Below, piece after piece: positions 46,053 to 57,949 of a DNA stretch of 64,000 bases. Every line of letters starts with the position of its first letter. The first letter of the stretch is position 1. This DNA comes from Cercospora beticola (taxonomy: Eukaryota > Ascomycota > Dothideomycetes > Mycosphaerellales > Mycosphaerellaceae), in contig NC_088937.1 of the NCBI RefSeq assembly GCF_033473495.1, positions 3,100,001 through 3,164,000 of the forward strand, read 5' to 3'. Both the position numbers and the translations under genes were made by a program. Below the pieces are notes generated by a model that saw only the letters and a list, made by a program, of their open reading frames with translations, had not been told where the DNA came from and made no database searches.

Positions 46053-48894
46053 ATGTGCGGGACAGATCGTAAGCGAAGCAAGTTCGAGCTTTCCGCCCCT
46101 CATACCGTACAGCGCACACCTTCGACAAGCGGTATCCTCCCTAGCCCTGCTCGTATGAATGGCAACCCAGAGTCGTATGTCCTCAGTGATATTGGCGATG
46201 TGAGCCCGTACGACCTCGCCACGGAGGAACGTCCTCGCTTGGCGGTATACTGCGACAGCTTTTCCAAAGCAGAGAACGGCGTCGGCAGAATCATCCAGAA
46301 GTTCATTCGGACCCATGAAAATCTTCGAGCGAAAAAATACCACGATCAAGCAATCTCTCGCGTGTGCGATACTCTGGCAGAACTTGCAGTGCTCTCACAC
46401 CACTATAAAGCCATGGGTCCCGTTGCGTGCCTTGGAGCAGCTGGAGTTGCCAAGTCCTCGACGGTGAACTCGATCATGAGCAAGAAAATGCTCGCGATCG
46501 AACACGGTGGTCACGAGCGAGGCACCTACGTGGTGCACGAATATCTGGGCCCACATCCCGCGCAGAAGACACCATACTACGTGCTGGTCCTGTTTCATTC
46601 AGAGCAAACAGTGAAGTCTCTGGTGAGACGTCACTGTGGCATTCTTCTCCAAAAGTCCGAAGACTCCGATGATGGGGAGGAGCAGGAGGAGGCAGATGAA
46701 CTGGGCCAGAAGCAGGGTACAGCCGTCGACTTCTTCCACACGGTAATGCGCGATCGGGCAGAGTTTCAAACTCTGGATAAAACAAAGGCCTTCTTCAATA
46801 ACGTCAATGATGACCAAGCTGAAGACCTCACCAACGACCTTGTCGAACACGCCATCGGCTTTATTCGTGCTCGTGGGCTTCACGATAATCAAAAGGTCTA
46901 CGAGTGTGTCGATGAGAAGGATCTCAACGAGAAATTTAGGGAGGTATCGAAGCCGGCCTTAGCGCGTCGAAACACCGTCAAGCCTCCATCTCCATGGCCA
47001 CTTGTGGCAAAGATACAAGTCCACCAATACATCGACCTTCTTCGCACTGGTCTCGCGCTCGCGGACACTCCAGGCGTCAGTGACTCGAATCTCACTGTTG
47101 TCGAAAACACAACAAACTATCTTAGTGATGCGGAGACGATCTTGGTTTTCGCGAGTATCGAACGCATTGCGCAAAATGAGCTTTTGGATCAGCAACTCAA
47201 GTACTGCATCAACTTGGGCAAAATGCAGAGTACGATCCTGGTCGTCACTAAGATAGACCTGAAACAGGCGTATTCCGAGGATGAGAGTCAGGATCTCGAG
47301 GAAGCCGATCTCAACTTATATCGCGCTGCAGAAGATAAGTTGGCACGCGCGCAGTCCAAATCGAGGAGACTGGAGATTTCAAAGCAGGCCGCGACAGACA
47401 ATGACCAATACCGGGAGCTGGATGGCCAGTTGAGGTCTTGCAATCAAGAGATTGTCAAGGCACAGGGGAACCTTCGTGAAGTCGTTGCTGAGATTCAGTG
47501 TCGCGAAGTTGGCACCGTGATGAAGGAGAAATTCCGACAGCTGACCAAGTCTAAGACCGCGCCGGCGCTTCGAGTTCACTTTGTCTCTAATACCCAGTAC
47601 CAGCTACACGTAGCTGGCTACAACATCGCGAACCCGCCCGTGCTGGATGTGGAGACAACCGGCGTGCCACGCCTGCGTCATGCGTTATACACTATAGCCG
47701 CACGCGGCAAGTTTGCTACTCTGAAAATGATCGTGAAGCACCGCATCATACAGAGTATGAAAGGTATTCAAGGCATCCTGACAAAGAGCAGCCTGGAGCG
47801 CAAGGAGGAGTTGCGGAACGAGATCAAGCATCAGCTCCATCTGTTCGACGCCTTAGCTCCTGCCATCGTCAAGAAGGTTCTACGATTCTTTGAGGACGGG
47901 ATTCGATCAACAGTGAAAAACAACCTAAAGATATGGTGTGCTGAGGGTGTGAAGCTGGCGAAACGTGTAAGTGCTTTTGCTTGGATTCCAACGCCATGTT
48001 CGTGGAGTTTATGCTAACCTGACCTATTCAGTGGGAGAAGATGAAACCTGCCACTTTCGCCGCATTCTGTCGCAAGGGTGGCTTCCACAAGCCACCGAAG
48101 ACCAAAGACATTGTCAGCTGGAACAGTCTGATATGTGATATTTTCCAGAGTCAACTTGCGGAAGCATGTGACACTTTGTTGGACGAGGTTGACAAAGAAA
48201 TCGCTCTCTGGCCTGACAAAGTCTCTGGGACATTCAGGAAATTCAAGATGAAAATAACAACATCGCCTTCAGCACAAGGCATGGATCTTGCGGAGTTCTT
48301 TACCGTTGTCGACAATGTCCAGGAGGAGCTCATGGGTGACCTTTGCATACACGGCGATCGGCTTCATTCCATGATCCAGAACGTCAATTCTGCAATGACA
48401 ACTGATGGCAAGGATAACTACGTGGCCGAAGCAATGCGTGAGACATATGATGCATGCATACAATTCTCGAACCAACTGTACGGCAAAGACACCAAGGAAA
48501 CACGGAGTGTCTCTCAGCCACGAAGCCGCCTTTCGACAAAAATCGGCCTCACAAGAAGCGCGTTGAGGCAATCAGCAAGAAGCTGTCGGGCGAAGGCGAA
48601 GAAAGCGTGTTCTTCACAATGAGTAAGAAAGCCAGACAGAACCTTCTCAAGCGGTTGAAGCACTGGGAGAAAGGTGTCCAGGAGGCTGTCGGAGAAGGCT
48701 GCAAGACGATCAAAGATGATTTTGCGGGCCGCTTTCAGACAGCGGAGGAAGCAGAGCAAGCATCAAAGGACGACAAACACAAGAAGGAAGTCGACTGTCT
48801 TCAGCAGGCGGTCGGGGAGGCCCTGAACGCTATCAATACCGAGGTGATGGGCTACATCAAGGAGTGCGAAGCATACGAGGAGAGCAGCGCATGA
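46053..48894 (+). CDS. Large dynamin/SLIP-GC-like GTPase with altered Walker A and an internal frame break
   Basis: Resembles fungal SLIP-GC-like large P-loop GTPases, whose role is poorly known. Model: 46053-47966, 48032-48437 and 48518-48894, 898 aa. The P-loop reads LGAAGVAKSSTVNSIM (~128-142); the Gly normally before Lys is Ala (codon GCC). G3 is LADTPGVSDSN (~337) and G4 is VVTKIDL (~399). A coiled-coil stretch follows, then a helical C-terminus. The 65-nt intron at 47967-48031 is clear. Near 48440-48520 the frame shifts. Either an 80-nt intron is removed (GTGAGA..CTCTCAG), which deletes the plausible segment MRETYDACIQFS, or there is a one-base lesion. The start may lie in an upstream exon. 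Could be a decaying gene. Confidence 0.75.
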
Positions 48895-49394
48895 AAGATC
48901 GTACATTGAGACCAGCGGGGCAGCCGTTCGAGTGCCTGTTGCCGTTCTAAAATGTGCTGATTAGCAGAAGATTGGCCTTCAGCGCGCATTTAATGTATGA
49001 GGGTGAGTGTCGAGATAGAGTACATCTAGATCTCGCGCAGTTCAGCTCGTCGCGGTCGACTTTCGTAGCATATAGAAATGGTATACATCAATGCTATGGT
49101 CGCTCGCGCCTTCAAGCGCATGAGAGCCAGGTAACATGTACCATCGCGAAACGTGAATGTAGAAAGTTGTTGAACGAGGTGAGTCCGAAGCGAACCCTTT
49201 GCGAATGCTTGGCGCTTTCCAGCGACGCGGGCAGACACTTCTTCGAACATCCAACGTCGCACGTCACCTCGATACACCTCATTACGCGCCACCTATCACC
49301 TTCGCATTCGTCGAGCTCGGCTCTTGACTGCACCTCAGTTGCACGAGGGCACATTGACGGGGCGCATCACAGGAGTCAGTCAAGGTAGGCCATC
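48895..49394. other. Intergenic region before CUS1
   Basis: A 500-bp gap. No supported gene; probably promoter of CUS1. Confidence 0.55.
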
Positions 49395-51233
49395 ATGCCC
49401 GGCGTGATAGTCGAAAGCCAACCTGCAACCAAGGCGCGCAAGCCAACCAAAAATGAGCAGCGACGAGCGAAGAAGAAACAGCAGAAGCGCGAGGTCAGTA
49501 AAGCTCTGAAAGGCACGAGGATCAGCGTATTGACGGAAGCGCAGGTTTCGGAAACCCCAGCGCCCGCAGGAGATGCAGCGCTTGCTGGCCGCTCAGAGAC
49601 CACCGAGCCCGCACAGCCGGTAGCCCCCGCTGACGATGACCCGATACAAAACGTGCCAGCGATTGAGCCGCAGGATGATCTCCCAATCGACGACCCGCTG
49701 TACTCGCAGTTCGCCGACATCTTTGCAAAGTTCAAAGAGGAGAACAAGGAGGATCCGGCGCTGAAAGAGCCAGAGAAGCCAGAAGTATTCTATGATGACG
49801 ATGACAATATCCAAGATGAGGACGAGGAAGAGGAGACGAAGCAGCGATTATCAAAGAAAGCGCGGAAAGCTGCTAACAAGCTGAGTATTGCTGAGCTGAA
49901 AGCGATTGTGCGGAAGCCGGAAATCGTGGAGTGGACCGACACATCAGCACAAGATCCGCGATTACTCGTCAACATCAAGAGTGCCCGGAACGTCGTACCT
50001 GTCCCATCACACTGGAGTTTGAAGAGGGAGTACCTGAGCAGCAAGCGAGGTATCGAAAAGGCGGGTTTTGCGCTGCCAAAATTCATTGCGGAGACCGGCA
50101 TCTCGGAAATGCGCGACGCTGTCCTTGAGAAGCAGGCAGAGGCAACGCTAAAGCAAAAGGCGAGAGAGCGCGTGTCTGGTAAAACGGGCAAGCTCGATAT
50201 TGATTACCAGAAACTCTACGAAGCGTTCTTCCGAAGACAGACGAAGCCGTCACTCACGCGATACGGCGAGGTGTACTATGAGGGGAAAGAGTTTGAAACA
50301 AACTTGAGGCACCTGCGACCTGGAGAGCTCAGCGAAGAGCTCAAGGAAGCACTGAACATGCCGCCTGCCTCACCGCCGCCGTGGCTCATAAATCAGCAGA
50401 AGATCGGACCACCGCCCTCATATCCTGCGCTGAAGATTGCGGGACTCAATGCGCCACCACCTCCAGGAGCGTCATGGGGCTTTCATCCAGGAGGTTACGG
50501 AAAGCCGCCGGTCGATGACGAGAACCGGCCCTTGTTCGGAGGCGATGTGTTTGGGCTTTCAGAACTGAAGGAGGACAAAGACAAGGCTGGCGGAGCCGTG
50601 GAGCCAGTGGACAAGTCGTTGTGGGGTGAGCTGCAGCCGCCAGCTGACGATGAAGAGGAAGAAGAAGAAGAGGACGAAGACGAGGAGGAGGAAGATGAGA
50701 ACGAGGACGAGTCTGGTACGCGCACGGGTCTTGAAACACCCTTTGGTGGAACGGAAACTCCGGGCGGCTTTACGAGCACAGTGCCTACCGACTTCCCACG
50801 TGGCGTCGACGATGTGACATTACGCAAGCAGCGATTCGGTACAGAAACAGAGGCATCGAGCCATCCGCGGTCGGCTGGAACTGTATTGAACGAGCGATCC
50901 ATTCGCGCGGAAGGATTCTTTGGCGGAGAACGTGCGTATGATCTTTCCGGTAAGTCAGGTCCTCCATCCAATGTACCTGTGCTTGGACAGGAGCAACGCG
51001 GCAACAAGAGAAAGGCTGGCGACGTAGATGTGTCAATGGACGTGGAAGCACTGGTCAGAGATGGCAAAATGACCAAGGAGGATTTGCAGAAGATGTACGA
51101 GGCTCAGAGGGCGGAACAGAGTGGATGGCAGGGTGGAGCCGCAGGGGAGGATCTGAGCGGGCTTGTGGCGGAGGAGAGTGCGAAGAGACAGAAGCGGGAG
51201 AAGGAGCGAGCACAGAGAGGCAGAGGACGGTAA
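49395..51233 (+). CDS. CUS1: U2 snRNP SF3b subunit Cus1 (SF3B2/SAP145)
   Basis: Spliceosomal SF3b component needed for U2 snRNP binding at the branch point; it partners Hsh49/SF3B4. The single exon encodes 612 aa. A Lys/Arg-rich N-terminus is followed by an acidic region. The DUF382 core (~172-290) reads RKPEIVEWTDTSAQDPRLLV, VVPVPSHWSLKREYL and GIEKAGFALPKFI. The PSP proline-rich domain (~288-355) reads RYGEVYYEGKEFETNLRHLR and PPPWLINQQKIGPPPSYP. Next comes an Asp/Glu run (~417-440), then a C-terminal part with TLRKQRFGTETE. The order and residues match the family strongly. No intron is needed. Confidence 0.97.
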   Translation: MPGVIVESQPATKARKPTKNEQRRAKKKQQKREVSKALKGTRISVLTEAQVSETPAPAGDAALAGRSETTEPAQPVAPADDDPIQNVPAIEPQDDLPIDDPLYSQFADIFAKFKEENKEDPALKEPEKPEVFYDDDDNIQDEDEEEETKQRLSKKARKAANKLSIAELKAIVRKPEIVEWTDTSAQDPRLLVNIKSARNVVPVPSHWSLKREYLSSKRGIEKAGFALPKFIAETGISEMRDAVLEKQAEATLKQKARERVSGKTGKLDIDYQKLYEAFFRRQTKPSLTRYGEVYYEGKEFETNLRHLRPGELSEELKEALNMPPASPPPWLINQQKIGPPPSYPALKIAGLNAPPPPGASWGFHPGGYGKPPVDDENRPLFGGDVFGLSELKEDKDKAGGAVEPVDKSLWGELQPPADDEEEEEEEDEDEEEEDENEDESGTRTGLETPFGGTETPGGFTSTVPTDFPRGVDDVTLRKQRFGTETEASSHPRSAGTVLNERSIRAEGFFGGERAYDLSGKSGPPSNVPVLGQEQRGNKRKAGDVDVSMDVEALVRDGKMTKEDLQKMYEAQRAEQSGWQGGAAGEDLSGLVAEESAKRQKREKERAQRGRGR

Positions 51234-51705
51234 TGCTGCGCAGGCGAAGAGGAAATTTGAACCAAAAGGGTACCCGTTGATCAGTGGAGACTCGATTCGG
51301 CAGAGGTGGAAGTGTATATGATGTTGAAAAGCAAAGCCAGGAGGACTTCACACAGGGTAGAAAAAGTGGTACTTGGCGTGGCATTATACATACTCAGTGG
51401 AGAGGCGACGGCTGGACAGGATGGGAAAGACAGCAGTGAGCATAGCACGAGCGTTGGACGAATGTGGGAGCATCGAAACAACCGAAACCACTGCGAATGA
51501 CTGCGAAATCGATATGGATTACTTCTCTACGGGAGTCTGATGACCCAAAGTCCGTGATGCGTCGGAGCTGGGGAGGTCTTGGCGCGGCATCCCGACTGCT
51601 GACTTTGCTTTGGGGTTAAGATTTGGCGAGAGCTTCAGTTGCCAGCAGCATCAGCTTCATTCACTGCATCTTTTGCCGACAGTTCTATCGCTTGTCGCTG
51701 CAGTC
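51234..51705. other. Intergenic region before the RS/RGG gene
   Basis: A 472-bp gap with no supported gene. Confidence 0.55.
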
Positions 51706-53992
51706 ATGGACCGTGACAGGAGGTGAGTAGTGTGAGCGAATTGAGTCGGCCAAACAATCTCTGCACACCGCCTGCAACTGCACACAGAGGAACGCGTCTC
51801 CTGATGCCATTCTCGCTGTTTGCAGCATCGCAACTTGGAGGAGACAACGATTTCGAGACATACGCGCATTGCACAGCTGACGCGCAATGTACAGACGCGC
51901 AGACATTCCGCCTGAGGACCAGTATGGCACTGGGCGAGGGCAATCCTATCGTCCTGGCAATGTCCGCGAACGCACGCCGCCCTCTCGACTAGGCGGAGAC
52001 AGCTACCGCGCTCGATCACCACCGCGGCGCAACGACTATCACGACTCCTACAAAGCAGATACCTACCGCGCACCTCGAGGTCGCAGTCGCAGTCCTCCCC
52101 TGAGGCGAGACGATGACCGCCTGCCGTTGCGAAGAGACGACGACCGAGTACCTGCCCGCCGAGACGACGACCGCCTTCCTCCGCGACGAGACGACACCTA
52201 TCGCCGTCGATCGCCCTCGCCAGCCCGATTCCGTGATGACCGGGTGCCGCGCGGCGGGGACAGCTATCGAGGTCGGCCACGATCGCCGTTGCCTGCAAGA
52301 AGAGAAGACTTGCCGAGAGATGACTTGTTTCGGAGAGAGCCTGCAAGAGACGACCGAGACTACAGAGATGCGCGCGATTACAGAGACGAGCGAGACACTA
52401 GACCTTACGTCGCTCCTGGCCGGTCGCCGCTGCCACGCTATCGAGATCGCAGCCCGTTGCCGCTGAAGAGGGCAAGAGACCCATCGCCCATTTCTAGTAG
52501 AGGTCGGCGATCGCCTCCGCCTATGAAGCGCGAACGTTTAGCAAGCCCTGTGCGACCTCGTTACGATGACTATCCACCATCTCGAGCTGCTAGTCCTCCA
52601 CGAAGGAGGTACTCACCGGATCCTCGAGATCGCAGAGGGTATTCGCCTAGTGTGAGGGGTGCCACGAGAGACTATAGGCTGCGCTCTCGATCGCCGCTCG
52701 CAAGGAACGAGAGGGGTGTCGATCCTAGGACTGTCGATAACTGGCGACGCCCGCAGCGTTCGCCCGCTCCTCGTCAAGACCATGCTTATCGCGACGACCC
52801 CGGTGTCAACTCCGGAACCACTTCACGGAGGTCGTCCCCTCCTCCGATACATCCCAGCAGGTTGAGCCACCTCCCGAACGAGGAAAGGGCACCACTTAAC
52901 AGGGCCTCTCCTCTCGATCCCTATGATACGCGAGAACCGTATCGTGCGTCCGACCACGAGCCTCCACGAGGGCACCACACTCCTCAGACTAGAGATCTGG
53001 AATACTCTGACCGCGCCTACGAGAGAGAGCGCGAGATCCCACCTCCAAGAGAACCACGTCGCGATGAAGAGTCTTCGCTCCCCACTCGGACCCCTCCCAC
53101 TGGGCCCAGTAGCCAACGCACGCCTGCGACGATGGCGCCCCCTACCGGACCTTCTGCTACTGTTGGCGCCCCCTCCGGACCTCGTGCCGCAGCCGGACCA
53201 CCATCGGGCCCGCGTGGAGCACCAGCTGCTAGGGGTGACTTTGCGCCGCGAGGGAGAGGAGGCTTTGGTGGAGGTGATTTCGCTCCAAGAGGGCGTGGAG
53301 GATTTGGTGGCAGTTTCCGAGGAGCTCGCGGAGGTGGCTTCGGTCGTGGCGGTGCAGATGGAGGGTTTGGTCGAGGCGGAGGAGACGTTGGCTTCAGCAG
53401 AGGAGGAGGTGAAGCAGGTCATGTTGCACCTCGCAGCGTATCTGAGCAGGTTTTCAGCCCTCCAACTGGACCGGCAGCGGCTGTGCCAAGTGGTCAACCT
53501 CCATCTGGACCTAGGAGCTCTTTTTCCGGAGGCCAGCCGCCTGCCTTTCCCCGACAATCGAGTGTGAGTTCCACCAACCCATATTCACGCACACAACGCT
53601 TCGGCAGCGTAGCCAATGGCACTGGAAATAGTGATGCGATCATGTCTGACATTCCGACCGGTCCTAAAGGCGCTCGTCGACCAAACGAAGCTGGCATGAT
53701 CACCGCTCCTGCGGCAAATCGGGTTCATCCAGCCATTGCAGAGCTTCCGAAGATCATTGAAGGGGGCCAACGCGCTGAACCCGTCGTCGACAGGTCGAAA
53801 CTTAAGAAACTGGAAGAAGAAGCCGAGAAGCTGAGACGACAGCTTGAGGAGAAAGAGCTGCGCAATCGTCGAAGCATGCGAGACTGGGACAAGGGACAGA
53901 GGGAGCTTGAAGTTGCTGGGCTGAGAAGCGAACTCGCAGAGCAGGCCCTTCGCACCTTGAATGGAGAGTCGGAAGGCCAGGCGGCTTTCTAG
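51706..53992 (+). CDS. RS/RGG-rich, probably RNA-associated protein (704 aa)
   Basis: Named family not recognised. I join 51706-51722 to 51895-53992 through a 172-nt intron (GTGAGT donor, CTGAC branch 13 nt before ACAG). This gives MDRDRRRADIPPEDQYG; the alternative is an unspliced start at ATG 51887 (701 aa). Residues 1-300 are dense in Arg, Asp, Ser and Pro, with SPP/RSRSP elements like SR proteins. A four-copy 9-residue repeat RRDDDRLPL/VPA/LPP lies near the start. The middle has APPTGPS/APSGPR repeats and an RGG/GGF block (~445-510), typical of RNA-binding low-complexity regions. The C-terminal ~95 residues contain HPAIAELPKIIEGG and a coiled coil (KLKKLEEEAEKLRRQLEEKE). A splicing or mRNP role is inferred. 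Confidence 0.85.
52103..52200 (+). repeat. 27-bp tandem repeat (about 3.6 copies)
   Basis: Coding minisatellite with units starting AGGCGAGACGATGACCGC-like. It encodes RRDDDRLPL, RRDDDRVPA, RRDDDRLPP and a partial RRDDTY. Unit length is a multiple of three, so copy-number change would keep the frame. Confidence 0.85.
53240..53430 (+). repeat. RGG/GGF low-complexity coding repeat
   Basis: Imperfect repeats encoding [30 protein letters not shown] and related units inside the RS/RGG gene. Confidence 0.8.
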
Positions 53993-54239
53993 TAGCAGGT
54001 TTTGCTTATCCTTTCGCTCCATTGAGTATGCGGGGCGCCGAAGTAGATCGAAAGTTGGGTAAAGAATGTGTCAAATAGGATGAACGTGATGAAGTCGGTG
54101 CATTACTGTGCAGACGAGCTACGCATATTCTACAGTACTTGAGCTCTATTCAAGCCCAATTCGACTTCTGCTACACGGCATTTTGTTCTGGAACTTTGAT
54201 CATTCCGACTTTTGTCCTCTCCTGCGGTGAACGCACCCG

Positions 54240-57200
54240 CTATTCCTCGCGCGGGAACTCATCAGCAAGCTGCAAGCTCGCCTTCACATTCATACTCATC
54301 AACTCCTGGATCAGCAGCTTCGCGGCATACGGCATTGTCATCCTCACCACGGAACGACTACTCGTGCAGCTCTGACACCAGTTATTGTAACCCATCATGC
54401 CGCAATTCTGACACACATCAACCTCGTGAGCATCCGAAGAAATCATCAATCTCTCCAGTAGCAATTGACTCGCGCCGTACGCAATCAGACAATCACGTTC
54501 CATTTCTCCCAGACGCAGACCACCTTGTCTCGAACGACCTTCGGTAGGCTGACGCGTCAAAATGGCTCGAGGACCGGTCGATCGCGAGTGCATTTTGTCT
54601 TGCACCATGTGTTTGAGTTTTTGGTAGTAGATTGGACCAAAGAAGACATAGAAGGGGAGAGATTCGCCTGTGATGCCGGATGTTAAGGTGTCTTTGCCAG
54701 AGTAGGAGAAGCCGTGTTTGATGAGAACAGCACCCATATCTTCGACTTTGCTGCCGCCAAAAGGTGTGCCGTATTCTTGTTTTCCTGCTAGGACTCCTGC
54801 TTTTCCGGAGACGAGTTCGAGCATTTTGCCGACTGTCATACGGGATGGGAAACCGTGGGGGTTCATGATGATGTCTGGGACGACGCCTTGATCTGAGAAG
54901 GGCATGTCGGCTTGTTCGGCGAGGAGGCCTACGACACCTTTTTGCCCGTGGCGAGAGGAGAATTTGTCGCCGATTTCTGGGCGGCGGGTTTGGCGGGTTT
55001 GGATTTTGAGGATTGTGGTGTTTGCTTCGTTGGCGGTGATGACGACTTTGTCGGCGTAGCAAGGGTCAGGGAGCTTGTAGGACATGTAGGCTGGAGACCA
55101 TCGTTGTTGACTGCGGTCGACCATTGTGACTTGGTTCATTGGTGATTCTTTGAGCATGTAAAAGTCGCCGTTTTCGAGCTCTGAGCCGACTTCGACCAGG
55201 CCGTCTTTGCCAATCTTGCGGTGGCGAGGATTGTTCGGGTCGCGATCCGCGAGACGGTCCTGGAAGTTGTTTTGGTAGGCTTTGAGTGGCATGCTTACTT
55301 TCTTGAACACTTGACAACGTCCGAAGCCCCGATCGCAGGAGGCTTTGTTCAAAACGAGGGCATCCTCGATATCGTAACCTGAATACGACATGACTGCCAC
55401 GACTGCATTCTGTCCAGCGGGGAGTTTGTCGTACTTGACCAATTCGATGGTTCTCGTCGTGCACATGGGCTTCTGAGGATACACCATGAGGTAGAGCAGG
55501 GTGTCGATTCGTGTAAATTGATTGTAAGCAATAGCTCCGATAGCTTGCTTACCCATAGCACACTGCGAAATGTCAGTACAGATGTCATATCATTTTCGTG
55601 GCGCGAAGCACGAAACCGCGTGCAATGCTTCCTTGACCGGCCAAGACTCAAAGGCAACGATGGAGAGTATCCAGCAAAATGTCAGGGCAATGAAATGAGG
55701 GAAAGACCACTTACTTGATAGGTGTTTCTGGGCGATTGGTTGTGATGAGGGTATGGAATCAAGCCTGCAACCGCACCAAGTATGGTAAAGGGCTCGATTT
55801 CCAAATGGGTATGCTCGTGGGTGATGTCCTTCTCGTAGACGGCGATGTTCGAGTCGTTCTCTTCGTTGACATCGAGGTATTCCACTATACCACGGGACAG
55901 AGCATCGTCAAAGTCCATGGTGCCTTTCCGTAATGATTCCAGAAAGCGTGTTGTGACCTTTGACTTGGCCTTTTCGACCACGATCAATGGTCGACATACA
56001 CGGCCTTCGTCGGTGGCGATATGTACGCCGTTGTGATGGTGATTGATGAAGATACTGACGAACTCAGATATACGACCCATACGTCTGAACTTCCGGAAGC
56101 CCAGCAAGAATTGCTTCGGCTGTCTGGTTAGTGCAGCTGGTGTGCCATTGATGAAGATGATGTATGCGCCAGCGCCGTAGATCTCCGTCCCGGACGCGGA
56201 TGTGACATCTTCTGCTCCTAGCACATACATCATCTTTCGTACGGGTCCTTCATCATCCGCAGTTGTGATGTGTGTCATGAGTGCCAAGTTCTTGACGAGA
56301 CCACATGCTTCTCCTTCGGGTGTGTCCGACGTGCACAGCATGCCAAATTGTGAAGGCTGAAGAGCACGCGGACCAGAAACCTTTCGGGTCTTCTCAAATT
56401 GTGACGATATACGAGTCATCATGCCCAGGGCACTGATATAACTCAGTCTGCTGAGAACGTGCGTGACTCCAGCGCGATCCATGCGGAATCGCTTCAATGT
56501 CCAGTTTCCGGTAGAGATCGCACGCTCCATTCCGCTTGTGATTCGAGACTCAATCTGTTCCACGATCCTAACGGGGTCAAATTCAGCTGTTGGATTTTGC
56601 TTCTTAAGCACTTTGTCCATTGTGCTCTTGATTTGACGCATGCAATCCTTGAACAGATCCTCAAACAGGAGCGCCAACATCTGGCCAGCCAATTCCAGGC
56701 GCTTATTTCCCACGTAATCACGGTCATCGACCAGCTTGGGATCGTTCATCGCCATGAGAACTCGCCTCGTCATGTGTGCCACATACAGGGCTTTCGGACG
56801 GAAATTCAGCCCCTCGACCTCTACATGAGGAATGATGGTACCAGCGATCTTTTCGAGCGCTTGCTGTTTCGGTGTCTTGTCGGTTTTGTTTCTGTTCCCA
56901 AATCGATCTGGCTTGAGTCGGCTAGCAATGTAATCCAACGCCTGTTCTTGAGTAAATACTCCTTCCAGCGCGGCCAATTCGAGATTGGGTGCAAATTCGT
57001 CCTGATACTGGGCATCGTTTCCGGCAGCGAGCAGCAAGATCTCGTGATCAGATTGCACGCCCATAGCACGCATCATGATCGCAACCGGAATGTCCTCAGT
57101 CAGAGAGTTGTGCTTCAGATAAAGGTGACCTTTCTTGAGCAACACGTAGGTTTTCGTTTTGATGTTGGCTGTGTGACTGGTGACCGAAGCCTGGATGACA

Positions 57201-57949
57201 CCCTTGAACGATTCCACGATCACTCGGTTTTTGCTCAACTGTTCTTGCACCAGGATAACCTTTTCTTGCCCGCGAACAATGAAATATCCACCCGGGTCGA
57301 CCGCACATTCGTTCAGCCACGACATTTCGGCCTCAGATCGACCGTTGAGCACACACCTCGAGCTCCGTAGCATCATCGGAACGCGTCCAATGAGGACATC
57401 AGTCTTGCGAACATTGCCAGACTGTCGGGGGTAAACAAAGTCGGCATAGATGGGTGCGGAGTAGGTCATGTCTCGTAACCGACACTCGTTGGGTGTGACC
57501 TCGGTCTGCACATAGCCTGCACGTGCATCCTCGACACGACATGGCTTTCCTACGCGGATGTCGGTGAATTTGATCCATTTTTTGGGATTGTCTGAAATGA
57601 TCTGCTCATTGGCCTTGATGATCTTCTTCAGCTCAACATCGATGAAATAATCGAATGAATCTGTGTGTTGCTTGATGAGCCCCTTTACCCGCAGGAATGC
57701 GGGCAGAAGATTCCATTTGTCTCGAGCGGTATTGATCGGGTCAGTCAAGGACTTGCTGTAATAGAACGGCCGCAATAAGGCATCGAGGTCATCTGCCGCT
57801 GCATGTTTCTTCGCAGGGCGATTGGCTGTCCCCCTCGAGTTCGGCGCCGCAGTCGATGCTGGCGCAGTTTGACCTTCATCTGTGGGCTTTGGAGCTGCAG
57901 CTGTCGTTGGCTTCTTCTTCGGTGGAGCTTTGGGCGCGGCTGGCTTCAT
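54240..57949 (-). CDS. RPC2: RNA polymerase III second-largest subunit (C128)
   Basis: Catalytic-core subunit of RNA polymerase III, which makes tRNA, 5S and U6 RNA in the nucleus. On the minus strand, 57949-55715 plus 55562-54240 gives 1185 aa; yeast Ret1 is 1149. The 152-nt intron splits [13 protein letters not shown], a beta-subunit active-site block. [20 protein letters not shown] is characteristic of the Pol III paralogue. Also present are [27 protein letters not shown], and the C-terminal zinc site [16 protein letters not shown]. The start is taken at [14 protein letters not shown]. An upstream exon from ATG 58065 (MPPRAKKAAGPTAVN) could join in frame at ACAG (57977), adding a basic tail. 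RPC2 converges on the RS/RGG gene and diverges from PUF4. Confidence 0.96.

Noticed and set aside
52823..53557. 244-codon open frame antisense to the RS/RGG gene
   Set aside because: It mirrors the Arg/Gly/Ser codon bias of the real gene on the other strand and has no motif or splice logic of its own.
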